The notes: generated by a model not told the origin, from the letters alone. DNA of 64,000 nt from Alphaproteobacteria bacterium (GCA_021325375.1 JAJPHG010000009.1:92326-156325); one strand, 5' to 3'. Positions 8,380-17,089 are shown, counted from the first letter of the stretch. Numbers and translations are program-made.

Positions 8380-9693
8380 CTAGGGCATCAGCTCATAGAC
8401 CGTGCCGCCGCCGCCATCGGCGACGTCGCCCGTGCCGCCCGCAAGCGTCTCGCCGAAAAGGTTGCCCGATGAATCGAGCAGCAGCGGAGAGAATGGCTCA
8501 TTGCCGTCGGCGCAATGCGGCTTCACCGTGCAGAAATCGTAGATCACCTGATAGCTGCCGTTCCATTCGAACGCCTTGCCCCCTTTCGGGCCGACGTCGC
8601 TGCCGCCCAGCTCTGTCGTGCCGAACAGATTGCCCGAACCGTCGAGGATCATCGGGACCGACGGTTGGGCGCCGTCGGTGCATGTCGTCCCAGGACAGAA
8701 ATCGTAGAGCACGCTGCGGCTGCCGGAGGCATAGCTGTAGAGCGTGCCGGCCTTCCCGTTCGTGCCGCCGCTCGGCGTCGATCCATAGAGCGTGGCGGCG
8801 CCGCCGATGACGGGCACCGCGCTCGGCCGCTCGCCGTCGGCGCAGTGGGGAGCCTCGGTGCAGAAGCTCGAGAGCACCGTCTCGCTCCAGGCATCCCCGC
8901 CCGCGTTGGTGAGCTTGAACAGGGTGCCCTCGTCCTTCGTGCCGCCGAAATAGGTGACGCCGTAGAGCGCGCCCGTGCCGTCGACGACGACGCCCGTGCG
9001 CGGGCTGTCGCCGTCGGTGCAGCGCGAAGCGGCGCAGAAGCTGTACAGCACCGAAGCGCTCCAGCGGCCGCGGGCATTGGGAGCGAGGCGGAAAACGGCG
9101 CCTTCGCCATGCGTCCCGCCGCCCGCCGTCGTCGCATAGAGCGGCGAGGTCCCGTCATAGGCAACGCCCGACGCGGCACCCTGATAGGCGAGCACGCCGC
9201 TGGGCTCGTCGCCATCCGCGCAATCGGCCAGCGAGCAGAAATTGTAGAGGATGTGGTACATCCAGCTCGTGTGGCCGGCGCCGGGCGTCAGCTTGAACGC
9301 CACGCCGGCATTGTGCGCCCCGCCGCTCTGCGTCGTTCCGTAGAGCGCGCCTTCGGCATCGACGATCATGCCGAAGAAGGGCAGGTTGCCGTCGGCGCAG
9401 CTCGCCTTAACGCAGAAATTGTGCAGCACCGTGTGCGTCCAGGTGCCGTCGCCGTTCGGGCTGAGCTCGAACACCGTGCCGCCCTGCACGAAGCCGTTGG
9501 CGTATTTTCCACCCCTGCCGGTGATGCCGTAGAGATCGCCGGAGGCGTCCGCGACAAGGCCGCCCAGCGGCTGAGAGCCGTCGCGGCAATCGGCCAGCGC
9601 GCAGAAAGAGTGCAGCGACTTCAGCGTATAGGCCGAGGCGCCGGACGAGATCAGGGCGGCGGACAGGGCGGCGAGCACCGGGAGGAAACGCAT
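8380..9693 (-). CDS. Secreted GloVer-repeat protein 1 (seven repeats)
   Basis: 437 residues from the ATG at 9693 (AAAGGAGAG ribosome site). A signal peptide MRFLPVLAALSAALISSGAS is followed by seven copies of a roughly 55-65-residue unit. Each unit has an F/Y-x-F-C...C-x-DG motif and then an LYG-T/I-T..GG motif. The architecture resembles what databases call choice-of-anchor tandem repeat GloVer-containing proteins. Seven regular units suggest a seven-bladed beta-propeller, which is inference. The paired cysteines in most units could form disulfides in the periplasm or outside. Function unknown. This is the only intact one of three paralogues in the window. Confidence 0.75.
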   Translation of the reverse strand: MRFLPVLAALSAALISSGASAYTLKSLHSFCALADCRDGSQPLGGLVADASGDLYGITGRGGKYANGFVQGGTVFELSPNGDGTWTHTVLHNFCVKASCADGNLPFFGMIVDAEGALYGTTQSGGAHNAGVAFKLTPGAGHTSWMYHILYNFCSLADCADGDEPSGVLAYQGAASGVAYDGTSPLYATTAGGGTHGEGAVFRLAPNARGRWSASVLYSFCAASRCTDGDSPRTGVVVDGTGALYGVTYFGGTKDEGTLFKLTNAGGDAWSETVLSSFCTEAPHCADGERPSAVPVIGGAATLYGSTPSGGTNGKAGTLYSYASGSRSVLYDFCPGTTCTDGAQPSVPMILDGSGNLFGTTELGGSDVGPKGGKAFEWNGSYQVIYDFCTVKPHCADGNEPFSPLLLDSSGNLFGETLAGGTGDVADGGGGTVYELMP

Positions 9694-9796
9694 CGCGGCT
9701 CTCCTTTTAGGCCGCGCAGCATATCCCGCGGCGGCGCGTTCGTCATCGCCGCCGCTTGGCACTAAGCTCGTGCCGTTGATTCGTGCGGGGGCGCAC

Positions 9797-10216
9797 ATGT
9801 CCTTCTCCGAACTAATCTCGCCCTTGATCGGGCGGCTGGCGCTGGCCTGGTTCTTCCTATCCGAGGTCTACAGCCTGGCCAGGGACTGGGACGGGCAGGT
9901 GGCGCTGCTCACCTTCGCCAACCTTCCCGCGGCCCCGCTGCTGCTTGCGCTCGCGCTGCTGGCGATGAGCCTGGGTGGGCTGTCGCTGCTCCTGGGCTTT
10001 CATGCGCGGCACGGCGCGGTGCTGCTTTTCGGCTTCACCGTCGTGGCCACCGTCCTCATGCACGACTACTGGCATCTGAAGGACGCGGGCGCGCGCGCCG
10101 CCGACTACGAGATCTTCGCGCGCAACATCGCGATCTCGGGCGGGCTGTTGATGATCGTGGGCATGGGCGCGGGGCCGTTCGCGCTCGACAATTCCGGCCA
10201 GAAGAAGAAGCGCTAA
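9797..10216 (+). CDS. DoxX-like membrane protein
   Basis: 139 residues with four hydrophobic segments (about 10-25, 40-65, 72-88 and 108-130), the size and layout of DoxX-family inner-membrane proteins. A central HDYW motif (about 90) recalls DoxX relatives linked to redox or thiol stress. Start at ATG 9797, behind a G-rich stretch; an in-frame upstream codon at 9770 is less likely. It overlaps the end of the convergent acetyltransferase gene by four bases. Specific function unknown. Confidence 0.65.
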   Translation: MSFSELISPLIGRLALAWFFLSEVYSLARDWDGQVALLTFANLPAAPLLLALALLAMSLGGLSLLLGFHARHGAVLLFGFTVVATVLMHDYWHLKDAGARAADYEIFARNIAISGGLLMIVGMGAGPFALDNSGQKKKR

Positions 10217-10752
10217 CCCAACGGCGCGCCGCAGGCCGCGACGGGCTCGTCGATGCGGGCTCGGCCGATGCTTCCGCTCAACGTGTCCAGCGCGCCGGGC
10301 TGAAGCGCGAGGCCCAGGACGCGCGTCTTGTCGACGGGGCCCGGAAAGCGCACGCGTTCCGCGGGCAGGCGCGCGAAGCCTGCGCGGGCATAGTAGGACT
10401 CGTCGCCGACGAGGAGGATGGTCTTGAAGCCGGCCGTTTTGGCGGCATCGATGCCCGTCTTCATCAAGGCGATGCCGATGCCCCGGCCGCGTAGCTCGGA
10501 TTTGACCGCGAGCGGGCCGAGCAGCAGCGACGGCTCGCCGCCCACCACGATCGGCCAGAACCTGACGGAGCCCAGCAGCACGCCCCCTTCACCGGTCGCG
10601 ACGAAGCCCAGCCCGTCCTCCGGCGCCACGCCTTCGCGCAGGCGATAGGCCGATTTGGCGAAGCGCCCCGGCCCGAAGCCGTCGTCATTGAGCGCCGCTA
10701 CGCCGTCTGCGTCTTCTGGTCCCTCCGGTCTGATCTGCCAATGCACGCTCAT
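10213..10752 (-). CDS. GNAT family N-acetyltransferase
   Basis: 179 residues. The acetyl-CoA-binding motif A is visible as LLGPLAVKSELRGRGIGIAL (about 78-97), with R-x-x-G-x-G/A as RGRGIG. It is followed by the downstream strand LLVGDESYYARAGF, typical of YhbS-like GNAT enzymes. The substrate is unknown; small-molecule or protein amines are both possible. It stands between DoxX (convergent, 4-base overlap) and a divergent SDR gene 44 bases away. Confidence 0.8.
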   Translation of the reverse strand: MSVHWQIRPEGPEDADGVAALNDDGFGPGRFAKSAYRLREGVAPEDGLGFVATGEGGVLLGSVRFWPIVVGGEPSLLLGPLAVKSELRGRGIGIALMKTGIDAAKTAGFKTILLVGDESYYARAGFARLPAERVRFPGPVDKTRVLGLALQPGALDTLSGSIGRARIDEPVAACGAPLG

Positions 10753-10796
10753 CGTGTTAGCCTTGGCCCCTTCGAAATCGAGGAGGAGGTAATCCC

Positions 10797-11714
10797 ATGG
10801 GCGTGCTCGATGGCAAGGTCGTTCTGGTGACGGGCGGCGCCAACGGCATCGGCAAGGAATGCGCCGTGCTGGCCGCGCGCGAGGGCGCGAAGGTCGTGGT
10901 CAACGATCTGGGCGGCGGTGCGGGCGGCGGCGACGCCGGCTCGGCCGGCCCGGCCGAGGAGGTCGCGGCTGAGATCCGCAAGGCGGGCGGCGAGGCGGTG
11001 TCGAACTCCGACAGCGTCTCGAGCCGCAAAGGCGTCGCCCACATGATCGAGCAGGCGATGGACACCTACAAGGGCCTGCATTCGATCATCAGCCCCGCCG
11101 GCATCCTGCGCGACAAGATGTTCCACAAGATGAGCGACGAGGAGTGGGACATCGTCATCGATGTGCATCTGAACGGCAGCTACAACGTCTGCCGCGCGGC
11201 GATCAATCATTTCCGCGAGCAGGAGGAAGGCTCGTTCGTCCTCTTCACCTCGACCAGCGGATTGATCGGCAATGTCGGCCAGGCGAACTACGCGGCGGCG
11301 AAGATGGGCATCGTGGGCCTGTCGCGCATCATCGCGATGGAAGGCCTCGCCAAGAACGTGCGCTCAAACGTCATCGCGCCCTTCGCGTGGTCGCGGCTGA
11401 TCGCGACGATCCCGATCAAGGACGAAGCCTCGGCCAGGCGCGTCGAGCGGATGAAGAACCACATGCGCGCAGACCAGGTGGCGCAGCTCGCCGTCAGTCT
11501 CGCGTCGCCGGTGACGAAAGACGTATCCGGCCAGATCTTCGTCGCCCGCGGCAACGAGATCTTCCTGATGAGCCAGCCGCGTCCGGTGCGCGGTCTCGCC
11601 CGGCTCGAAGGCTGGACGCCGCAGACGATCGCCGAGCACGCGATGCCCGCGCTCAAGCCCAGCTTCCACGATCTGGGTGCGACGACGTCGGTGTTCGGCT
11701 GGGAGCCGGTGTAG
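10797..11714 (+). CDS. Short-chain dehydrogenase/reductase
   Basis: 305-residue SDR. The NAD(P)-binding TGGANGIG is at about 15-22, the catalytic serine region is FTSTSGLIGN and the active-site YAAAK (Tyr-x-x-x-Lys) follows. An acidic residue at the end of the second strand (VVVNDLGG) favours NAD. The long C-terminal extension and the GGGAGG..SAGPAEEVAAEI insert resemble the dehydrogenase domain of peroxisomal-type multifunctional enzyme 2, so a 3-hydroxyacyl-CoA substrate is possible. AGGAGGAGG at 10781-10789 is an excellent ribosome site. It ends at a 14-bp terminator hairpin. Confidence 0.85.
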   Translation: MGVLDGKVVLVTGGANGIGKECAVLAAREGAKVVVNDLGGGAGGGDAGSAGPAEEVAAEIRKAGGEAVSNSDSVSSRKGVAHMIEQAMDTYKGLHSIISPAGILRDKMFHKMSDEEWDIVIDVHLNGSYNVCRAAINHFREQEEGSFVLFTSTSGLIGNVGQANYAAAKMGIVGLSRIIAMEGLAKNVRSNVIAPFAWSRLIATIPIKDEASARRVERMKNHMRADQVAQLAVSLASPVTKDVSGQIFVARGNEIFLMSQPRPVRGLARLEGWTPQTIAEHAMPALKPSFHDLGATTSVFGWEPV

Positions 11715-11720
11715 ACAAAT

Positions 11721-11752
11721 GAAGACGCCCTCTCTTTCGAGAGGGCGTCTTC
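11721..11752. terminator. Terminator hairpin between SDR and small secreted protein
   Basis: A perfect 14-bp stem (11721-11734 with 11739-11752) with a TTTC loop, flanked by CTT/AAG rather than long T-runs. It serves the convergent SDR and 82-aa genes. Its core acgccctctc/gagagggcgt is repeated at 12117-12139. Confidence 0.75.
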
Positions 11753-11779
11753 GAGCTCAATCGGCTTGAGCCGGATCGC

Positions 11780-12028
11780 CTAGAAGCGGATCCACACGCC
11801 GTTGCGCCAGTAGCCGCGGCCTTCGTGCTCGCGCCAGCGATACTTCTCGTCGGCACCCCAACGCCAATCATCTTCGTGGACCACCAATCCGAACTCGGGC
11901 TTGTAGACGTAGTTGTTCTTGACGTGCCAGCACTCGCCTTCCTGGTTGCACACGATCTTGGCGGAGGCCGCCGTCGTCATGAGTGCCGCCAAGGTCAAGG
12001 CTGCGCCCGCGATTACAATCTTTTTCAT
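11780..12028 (-). CDS. Small secreted protein, paralogue A
   Basis: 82 residues: signal peptide MKKIVIAGAALTLAALMTTA, then a 58-residue mature domain with Cys-Asn-x-Glu-Gly-Glu-Cys-Trp-His near its start (CNQEGECWH) and a strongly conserved tail RWREHEGRGYWRNGVWIRF. Two cysteines could form one periplasmic disulfide. I recall similar small proteins in rhizobia but no function. It is about 70% identical by eye over the mature part to the gene 140 bases upstream, so a tandem duplication is clear. Confidence 0.7.
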   Translation of the reverse strand: MKKIVIAGAALTLAALMTTAASAKIVCNQEGECWHVKNNYVYKPEFGLVVHEDDWRWGADEKYRWREHEGRGYWRNGVWIRF

Positions 12029-12112
12029 CTGGGATCTCCTGCGTGTTGCCCTCCGGTGAACCCTACAATGCGCAGAAGGTCATCAGGTTTCGGATTGAGA
12101 GACTTTGAAACA

Positions 12113-12142
12113 CAAACGCCCTCTCGGTCGAGAGGGCGTTTG
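12113..12142. terminator. Terminator hairpin behind paralogue B
   Basis: A 13-bp stem (12113-12125 with 12130-12142) with a GGTC loop. It shares its core acgccctctc/gagagggcgt with the hairpin at 11721-11752, so the gene and its terminator were probably duplicated together. Confidence 0.7.
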
Positions 12143-12166
12143 CACGTAACTCCGTGTACGGATCGC

Positions 12167-12427
12167 TTAGAAGCGGATCCACACGCCGTTGCGCCAGTAG
12201 CCGCGGCCTTCATGCTCGCGCCACACGAAATGATCGTGATCGCCCCAGCGCCAGTTGTTCTCGTGGACGACGAGACCGAACTCGGGGCGATAGGCATAGC
12301 GGCCACGCACATGCCAGCACTCGCCTTCGCGGTTGCACACGATCGCCGCCGAAGCGCCGATCGTCGTGACAGCCAGCGAGGCAACACTTATCGCGGCAAC
12401 AGCCGCCAACTTTGCGATGCTTTTCAT
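12167..12427 (-). CDS. Small secreted protein, paralogue B
   Basis: 86 residues: signal peptide MKSIAKLAAVAAISVASLAV, then the same mature domain as paralogue A (CNREGECWHVRGRYAYRPEF near the start, ending REHEGRGYWRNGVWIRF). The last 20 residues are identical between the two copies, while signal peptides and the middle have diverged. This suggests selection on the C-terminal aromatic/arginine-rich half. The ribosome site is an AGGAGA-like stretch just upstream. Function unknown; an envelope-stress or metal-related role is only a guess. Confidence 0.7.
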   Translation of the reverse strand: MKSIAKLAAVAAISVASLAVTTIGASAAIVCNREGECWHVRGRYAYRPEFGLVVHENNWRWGDHDHFVWREHEGRGYWRNGVWIRF

Positions 12428-12515
12428 GGAAATCTCCTGGTTTGGTACCCTACCGGTAACCTTATAACGCTTGTTCCCGGCGCGAGGTTCCCCGACTCCC
12501 GCCGTGGAATTAGCT

Positions 12516-12974
12516 CTACCAGTAGGGCGATTTCGGTTCCAGCCCCGCGAGCTCCTTGAGACGGTGTCTCACCGAGGCGGGCGTGCCTTCGGGCGGCGCG
12601 AGGGGATCGGCGAACTGGATTTCGCGGATTTCGAAATTGGGCGCAAACGTGAACTCTACGTCATCCAACCGATAGAGAACGATCACGTTCGTCGCCCATC
12701 CGGTCTTACGCGAATAGAGTCCGAAGAGAACCGGAGGCGCGCAACGCACCAGACCGATTTCCTCTTTCATCTCCCGGACGATGGCATGCTCGGCCGCTTC
12801 GGCGCGCGCCACGCCGCCGCCAGGCAGAAGCCAGCCGGGCACATAGCTGTGCCGCACCAGCAGCACCTTGCCGTCGCGCACGATCAGCGCGCAGGCGGCG
12901 AATGCAACCGGAGAGAGAAGCGCTTGTGCTGCCACTTTAAGGGAAAGCGCCAGGCGGTCTAAGCGACGGGGCAT
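12516..12974 (-). CDS. Nudix hydrolase
   Basis: 152 residues from the ATG at 12974, supported by GGGGAAGG upstream; a longer frame to 13100 lacks such support. The Nudix box G-x5-E-x7-REUxEExGU is complete in GGVARAEAAEHAIVREMKEE plus IGL (about 53-75). These enzymes cleave nucleoside diphosphates linked to another moiety. The hydrophobic N-terminus (LSLKVAAQALLSPVAFAACA) precedes the first strand and is not clearly a signal peptide. Substrate unknown. Confidence 0.8.
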   Translation of the reverse strand: MPRRLDRLALSLKVAAQALLSPVAFAACALIVRDGKVLLVRHSYVPGWLLPGGGVARAEAAEHAIVREMKEEIGLVRCAPPVLFGLYSRKTGWATNVIVLYRLDDVEFTFAPNFEIREIQFADPLAPPEGTPASVRHRLKELAGLEPKSPYW

Positions 12975-13132
12975 TTTTCCTTCCCCAAGGGGAGCTTCGA
13001 AAGGAATTGGTAACGGGGGCTTCGTAACCTCAAGTAGCAATCCCCATGGGTCCTCATGTGGCGTCACCGCGATCCCGCCTGCAATTGAGCGCCCATGCAA
13101 GCCGCGCGCAACGGCTTTGAGGGATCGCGGGC

Positions 13133-13645
13133 ATGGCGGCGGCTTACGGACATCTCAAGGCCCTGGTCGTGGAGGACAATCCGCATATGCGCGCGATCCT
13201 GCGCGCGATCCTGATGGGGCTGGGCGTGAGCGAGGTGCATGAGGCGCCCGATGGCGGCCGGGCGTTCCGCGCGCTGCAGCGCATCGAGCCCGATTTCGTG
13301 CTCACCGATCTGATGATGGCGCCGATGGACGGCATCGCCTTCGTCCACGAGCTGCGCAATTCGCCCCAAAGCCCCAACCCGTTCCTCCCCGTGATCATGG
13401 TGAGCGGCCACACCGAGCGCGCGCGCATCCTGGCGGCGCGCGACGCCGGCGTGACCGAGTTCGTCGCCAAGCCGATCACGCCCAAGAACCTTTTCTTAAG
13501 GATCGTGGAAATCGTCGAGCGTCCAAGGCCTTTCGTGCGCGGGGCGGGCTATTTCGGGCCGGACCGCAGGCGCAAGAACGATGCCTTCTATGTCGGCCCC
13601 TGGCGGCGGGAAGAGGATCGCGCGCGCGACCTCGTGGAGGTCTGA
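13133..13645 (+). CDS. CheY-like receiver protein with C-terminal extension
   Basis: 170 residues. Residues 8-130 form a receiver domain: acidic pocket VEDN (13-16), phospho-acceptor Asp in LTDLMMAPMDG (about 60), Thr/Ser switch VSGHT and Lys in VAKPITP. There is no output domain; the last 40 residues end with GYFGPDRRRK, a tail I have seen on alphaproteobacterial single-domain regulators near motility genes. It lies 68 bases before motA, so a link to flagellar rotation or chemotaxis is likely but not shown. Confidence 0.75.
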   Translation: MAAAYGHLKALVVEDNPHMRAILRAILMGLGVSEVHEAPDGGRAFRALQRIEPDFVLTDLMMAPMDGIAFVHELRNSPQSPNPFLPVIMVSGHTERARILAARDAGVTEFVAKPITPKNLFLRIVEIVERPRPFVRGAGYFGPDRRRKNDAFYVGPWRREEDRARDLVEV

Positions 13646-13652
13646 CGCGCTT

Positions 13653-13667
13653 GGTTTAGCCCTCCTT
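13653..13667. promoter_or_regulatory. CtrA-type box upstream of motA (TTTA-N7-TTAA)
   Basis: TTTA at 13653-13656, seven bases, TTAA at 13664-13667, ending 46 bases before the motA ATG. It has the same one-mismatch form as the fliI box. Confidence 0.55.
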
Positions 13668-13713
13668 AAGCACTCTTCTTAATACTGAGCGCCGTGTTCT
13701 CCCGGCGGTCCTC

Positions 13714-14586
13714 ATGCTTCAAATCGGCGGCCTTGTCGTTCTCTTCGCCATGGTGTTCGGCGGCTTCCTCATTTCGGGCGGCTCGCTCGGACCCGTGTTC
13801 GAGGCGCTGCCGCACGAGATGATGACGATCGGCGGCGCCGCGATCGCGGCGCTCTTGATCGGCGGCTCGATGTATTCGCTTAAAAAAACGGGCGGCCAGC
13901 TTGCCAAGGTCATCAGCGGGCCGAAATGGAAGCCGTCCGACTACCGCGACCTGCTCACGCTCCTCTTCCTGCTCACCAAGACGATGAAGTCGAAGGGGCT
14001 GATCGCGCTCGAGGCCCATATCGAGAAGCCGCGGGATTCCTCGATCTTCAAGCGCTTCCCCAAGATCTCGGACGATCACTTCGCCTGTGCCTTCATCTGC
14101 GACACGCTGCGCATGATGACGATGAGCCTGGAGGATCCGCACCAGGTCGAGACCGCGATGGAGAAGCAGCTCGAGAAGCATCACCACGAGGCGCTCGAGG
14201 GTCCGACCGCTCTGCAGACCATGGCGGACGGCTTGCCCGCGCTCGGCATCGTCGCCGCGGTGCTCGGCGTCATCAAGACGATGGGCGCGATCAGCGAGCC
14301 GCCGGAGGTGCTCGGCCGCATGATCGGCTCGGCGCTCGTCGGCACGTTCATGGGCGTGTTCCTGGCCTACGGCATCGTGGGGCCGATGGCGACGCGGCTG
14401 AAATCCATCGTCGACGACGAGGCGCAGTTCTATCACGTCATCCGCGACGTCCTCGTCGCCCACCTCCACGGCAACGCGGCGCAGGTCAGCGTCGAGATCG
14501 GCCGCGGCAGCGTGCCCAGCGAAGCGCAGCCGACCTTCCAGGAGATGGAAGAGGCGCTCAACAACATCCCGCCCGAGCCGGCCTGA
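13714..14586 (+). CDS. motA: Flagellar motor stator protein MotA
   Basis: 290-residue MotA/TolQ/ExbB proton-channel family protein. Hydrophobic segments are near 4-22, 33-52, 171-192 and 202-226, with a large cytoplasmic loop carrying many charged residues between segments 2 and 3. The family block MADGLPALGIVAAVLGVIKT is conserved, as are the stator prolines around GLPALG and EPPEVLG. MotA with MotB forms the proton-driven torque unit. motB is not in the window, as is usual when the two are unlinked in Caulobacter-like genomes. Upstream CtrA-type box at 13653. Confidence 0.95.
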   Translation: MLQIGGLVVLFAMVFGGFLISGGSLGPVFEALPHEMMTIGGAAIAALLIGGSMYSLKKTGGQLAKVISGPKWKPSDYRDLLTLLFLLTKTMKSKGLIALEAHIEKPRDSSIFKRFPKISDDHFACAFICDTLRMMTMSLEDPHQVETAMEKQLEKHHHEALEGPTALQTMADGLPALGIVAAVLGVIKTMGAISEPPEVLGRMIGSALVGTFMGVFLAYGIVGPMATRLKSIVDDEAQFYHVIRDVLVAHLHGNAAQVSVEIGRGSVPSEAQPTFQEMEEALNNIPPEPA

Positions 14587-14588
14587 CG

Positions 14589-15320
14589 TCAGCAGCCGTC
14601 GACTTCGTACCAGCGCAGACCGAAATAGCCCGGATGCAGCCGGGCGCAGACCGTGCTTCCCACGATCACCGAATCGTAGAGGCTATTGGGCACGTTGACC
14701 TTGATCGCGATGCGGTCCGGTCCCCAGGGCGCCAGGGTCAGTCGCCGATCCGCCAGGCTTCTATAGCGGCGGATGAATTCCTTGCCGGTCACGGCCGTGC
14801 GGTAGACCGCGGGTGCGGCCGTGTCGAGGCCCACGTCCAGCAGCTTGACGGCGCCCCAGCCATAGACGAGCGCGAAGAAGAGCACGGCGGCCGCGCCCCA
14901 GACATGCATCCAGGCCGGCGTCTTTCGCGTGCGCCTGCGCTTGCGCAGGAAGTAGAGGGGCACGAAGAGCACGACCGCGGCGATGACCAGCGCGAGGTCG
15001 TAGGAATCCCCGTCGAGGAAATCGAATTCGCTGGCCGCTCCAATGAACAGCGTCAAGGACGCCAGGACGAGCGGGCCTAGAAGCGTCGGCCGCTCGTGCG
15101 GCGGAAGATCGGCAAACCAGGCGCGAAGCGGAACCAAAGCGGCCAACGCCAGGGGCGGCGCGATCAGCATCACCATCATGATGATCCAAAAGGGCCACTG
15201 GAAGATCGCAAGCCAGAGGCCGAGACCCAGGACGGCGATCGTGGGCGCGGCCTCGATCCTGGCTACTTGCGCGATCCTGGCGCGCGCGGCGTCGTCGAGC
15301 TTGTGACTGCTGCCCCCCAT
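14589..15320 (-). CDS. Hypothetical multi-pass membrane protein
   Basis: 243 residues with about five hydrophobic segments (near 28-42, 46-62, 82-97, 108-124 and 142-160), a basic cluster FLRKRRRTRKT after the fourth, and a soluble C-terminal domain of about 75 residues ending VCARLHPGYFGLRWYEVDGC. I do not recognise the family. The start at 15320 lacks a convincing ribosome site, so the true start may be internal. It ends two bases from the motA stop, in the opposite orientation. Confidence 0.6.
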   Translation of the reverse strand: MGGSSHKLDDAARARIAQVARIEAAPTIAVLGLGLWLAIFQWPFWIIMMVMLIAPPLALAALVPLRAWFADLPPHERPTLLGPLVLASLTLFIGAASEFDFLDGDSYDLALVIAAVVLFVPLYFLRKRRRTRKTPAWMHVWGAAAVLFFALVYGWGAVKLLDVGLDTAAPAVYRTAVTGKEFIRRYRSLADRRLTLAPWGPDRIAIKVNVPNSLYDSVIVGSTVCARLHPGYFGLRWYEVDGC

Positions 15321-15359
15321 CGGGGGAGCGTTTCATGCAAAGCGGTGGCGGGCAACAGC

Positions 15360-15554
15360 TCAGACGCGGCGGCGCTCGATCTTGACCGCAACAGGCTCGG
15401 GCTCGGCGCGGTAGTCGGCGAGCGCCACGAAGAAGGTTGCGAGCGCGCCGGCGAAAAGGCCGAGCGGCATCGCGGTGTAGACGTCCAGATCCGTCCCGAA
15501 CACGATGATCGCGGTCACGATCATGCCGGTGAGCTGGGCCACGTTCTTGGGCAT
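15360..15554 (-). CDS. Small two-segment membrane protein with perfect CtrA box
   Basis: 64 residues with two hydrophobic helices (about 9-24 and 29-46) and a short charged tail ADYRAEPEPVAVKIERRRV, which is probably cytoplasmic. No family recognised. The start ATG at 15554 has AAGG directly before it and GGGGGAAG further upstream. Support for this being a real gene comes from clean hydropathy, a separate position between neighbours and a perfect TTAA-N7-TTAA box 66 bases upstream, at the distance seen for the flagellar genes. Confidence 0.55.
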   Translation of the reverse strand: MPKNVAQLTGMIVTAIIVFGTDLDVYTAMPLGLFAGALATFFVALADYRAEPEPVAVKIERRRV

Positions 15555-15619
15555 CCTTGCGCTTCCCCCGAATAACGAGGCAAGCCTAGGACACGGGCAC
15601 GCGCGGGCGAAGATAAGAG

Positions 15620-15634
15620 TTAAAGAGAGGTTAA
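15620..15634. promoter_or_regulatory. Perfect CtrA box (TTAA-N7-TTAA) before the 64-aa membrane protein
   Basis: TTAA at 15620-15623, seven bases, TTAA at 15631-15634. On the minus strand it reads TTAACC first, matching the extended half-site. It is 66 bases upstream of the ATG at 15554, and only 15 bases from the end of GloVer gene 2. Confidence 0.65.
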
Positions 15635-15648
15635 CGGCCCGCCGGCGC

Positions 15649-16937
15649 TTATGGCTTGCTCAAGCGGTAGAGCACGCCGGCATTGGTGGTGCTGCCGCCG
15701 CCGGCGGTGGTCGTCCCATAGAAGATTTTGTCGAACAATAGCGGAGCGCCGGGGCTGGGTATGTCGCCGTCGCTGCATGCGGGTTGGCGACAGAAGCCGT
15801 AAAGCGTGGTCACCATCCACTGGCCGCCGGCTTGGGTGAGCTGGAAGAACGTGCCATGGCCATGCGCAATACTCTGGTTCGTCGTGCCATAGAGGGAGAA
15901 CGTGGCATCGTCCTGAATGATAGTCAGGCCGGCGATCGGACCCGAGCCGTCGTCCGAGTGAGTGCCGAAAGAGTAGATCGTGGCAGAGGGGGGATTTTGC
16001 GGGTCGGTCGGGTCGAGCGAATAGACCGTGCCGTAGTTTTTCACGCCGCCATTGGCCGTGGTGCCGTAGAGCACACCGTTCCTGTCGGCATTCACCGCCG
16101 AGACCGGCCCGTCGCCGTCGCCGTCTGCCTTGGCGAAATCATGCAGCGTCTGAAATGAGAGGCCGTCGGTGGTGAGGCGATAGAGCGTGCCGCCGACAGT
16201 GCCGGGGATGGCATCGCTGGTGGGCGTACTGCCATAGAGCGCGCGATCCTTGCCTATCAGCAGCCGAGTGGCGGGGTTATATCCATCGGAACAAACACCG
16301 ATGTCGCTTTTTTTTGGCAGAAATTATGGAGCACCGTCTCGTTCCATATGGTCTCGTGCTTGCCGGGTGGAGTGAGGCGCCACACCACGCCGGAGAGAAG
16401 GTTGTAAAAGGGCGAGGTGCCGCCGAGCTGCGTCGTGCCGTAGAGCACGTCGTTCTTGCCGATGACGACGCCCGCCTTGGGCTGCCTGCCGTCGATACAG
16501 TCCTTCTGCGGACAGAAGAAGTAGATCACTTTCTCGGTATAGGTTTTGCCGTCGGGATTGGGACTGAGCTCGAATACGGTGCCATCGTCCTTGCTGCCGC
16601 CGACATTGGTCGTGCCGAACAGATTGCCCTTATCGTCCATCGCGACTCCGCCATCCGGCACAGCGCCGTCCGTGGCGCCGCCGGCAAAGGAATAGATCAC
16701 TTGCTCCTGCCCGTCGGCAGTGATCTTGAAAACTGTGCCGTCGCCATGGGCTCCGCCGGCCGCGGAGGTACCGTAAAGATTGCCGTCCTTGTCGGCGATC
16801 ACGCCGTCCTGGGGGCTGCTCGGGTCGTTCGAGGCCTGACCGAAGATATAGAGAACGCGCTCCGTGCGCTGCGCGAGCACGGGGGAAGGTGGTAGCGCAC
16901 AAACGGCAAGGGCGAGGAAGGCGAACTGCTTCTGCAT
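15649..16937 (-). pseudogene. Secreted GloVer-repeat protein 2, one-base frameshift
   Basis: Starts at ATG 16937 (GGAG ribosome site) with signal peptide MQKQFAFLALAVCALPPSPV and runs in frame to an A8 run (T8 on the plus strand at 16308-16315). There it leaves the repeat pattern and stops at 16257. Adding one base to the A8 run restores the pattern (SDIGVCSDGYNPATRLL...) and the frame stays open to 15649. This gives about 429 residues and seven repeats, the same number as the intact paralogue at 8380. The lesion could be a sequencing error, a recent mutation, or slippage at poly-A; a minus-one ribosomal shift on A-AAA-AAA would also repair it. Confidence 0.7.
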
Positions 16938-17089
16938 GCGAGTCTCCAAGATGGGCGCCACCCATGGGGCGAACGCCACCTTAGAGGAAATATAAGCAGT
17001 TAACCAGCTATAGTTGTTTTTACTCGCGGCCAGCGTCTCACATTTGCGCCGGTCTGGCTCCGCATGAAGTCCTATCGGCGCGACCAGGC

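Noticed and set aside
9756..9779. Dyad GGCAC/GTGCC between GloVer 1 and DoxX as an operator or sigma-54 promoter
   Set aside because: Only 5-bp arms, and the -12 GC is missing; not enough to call.
13664..13680. TTAA-N9-TTAA near motA as a second CtrA box
   Set aside because: The spacing is wrong; the TTTA-N7-TTAA overlapping it is the better site.
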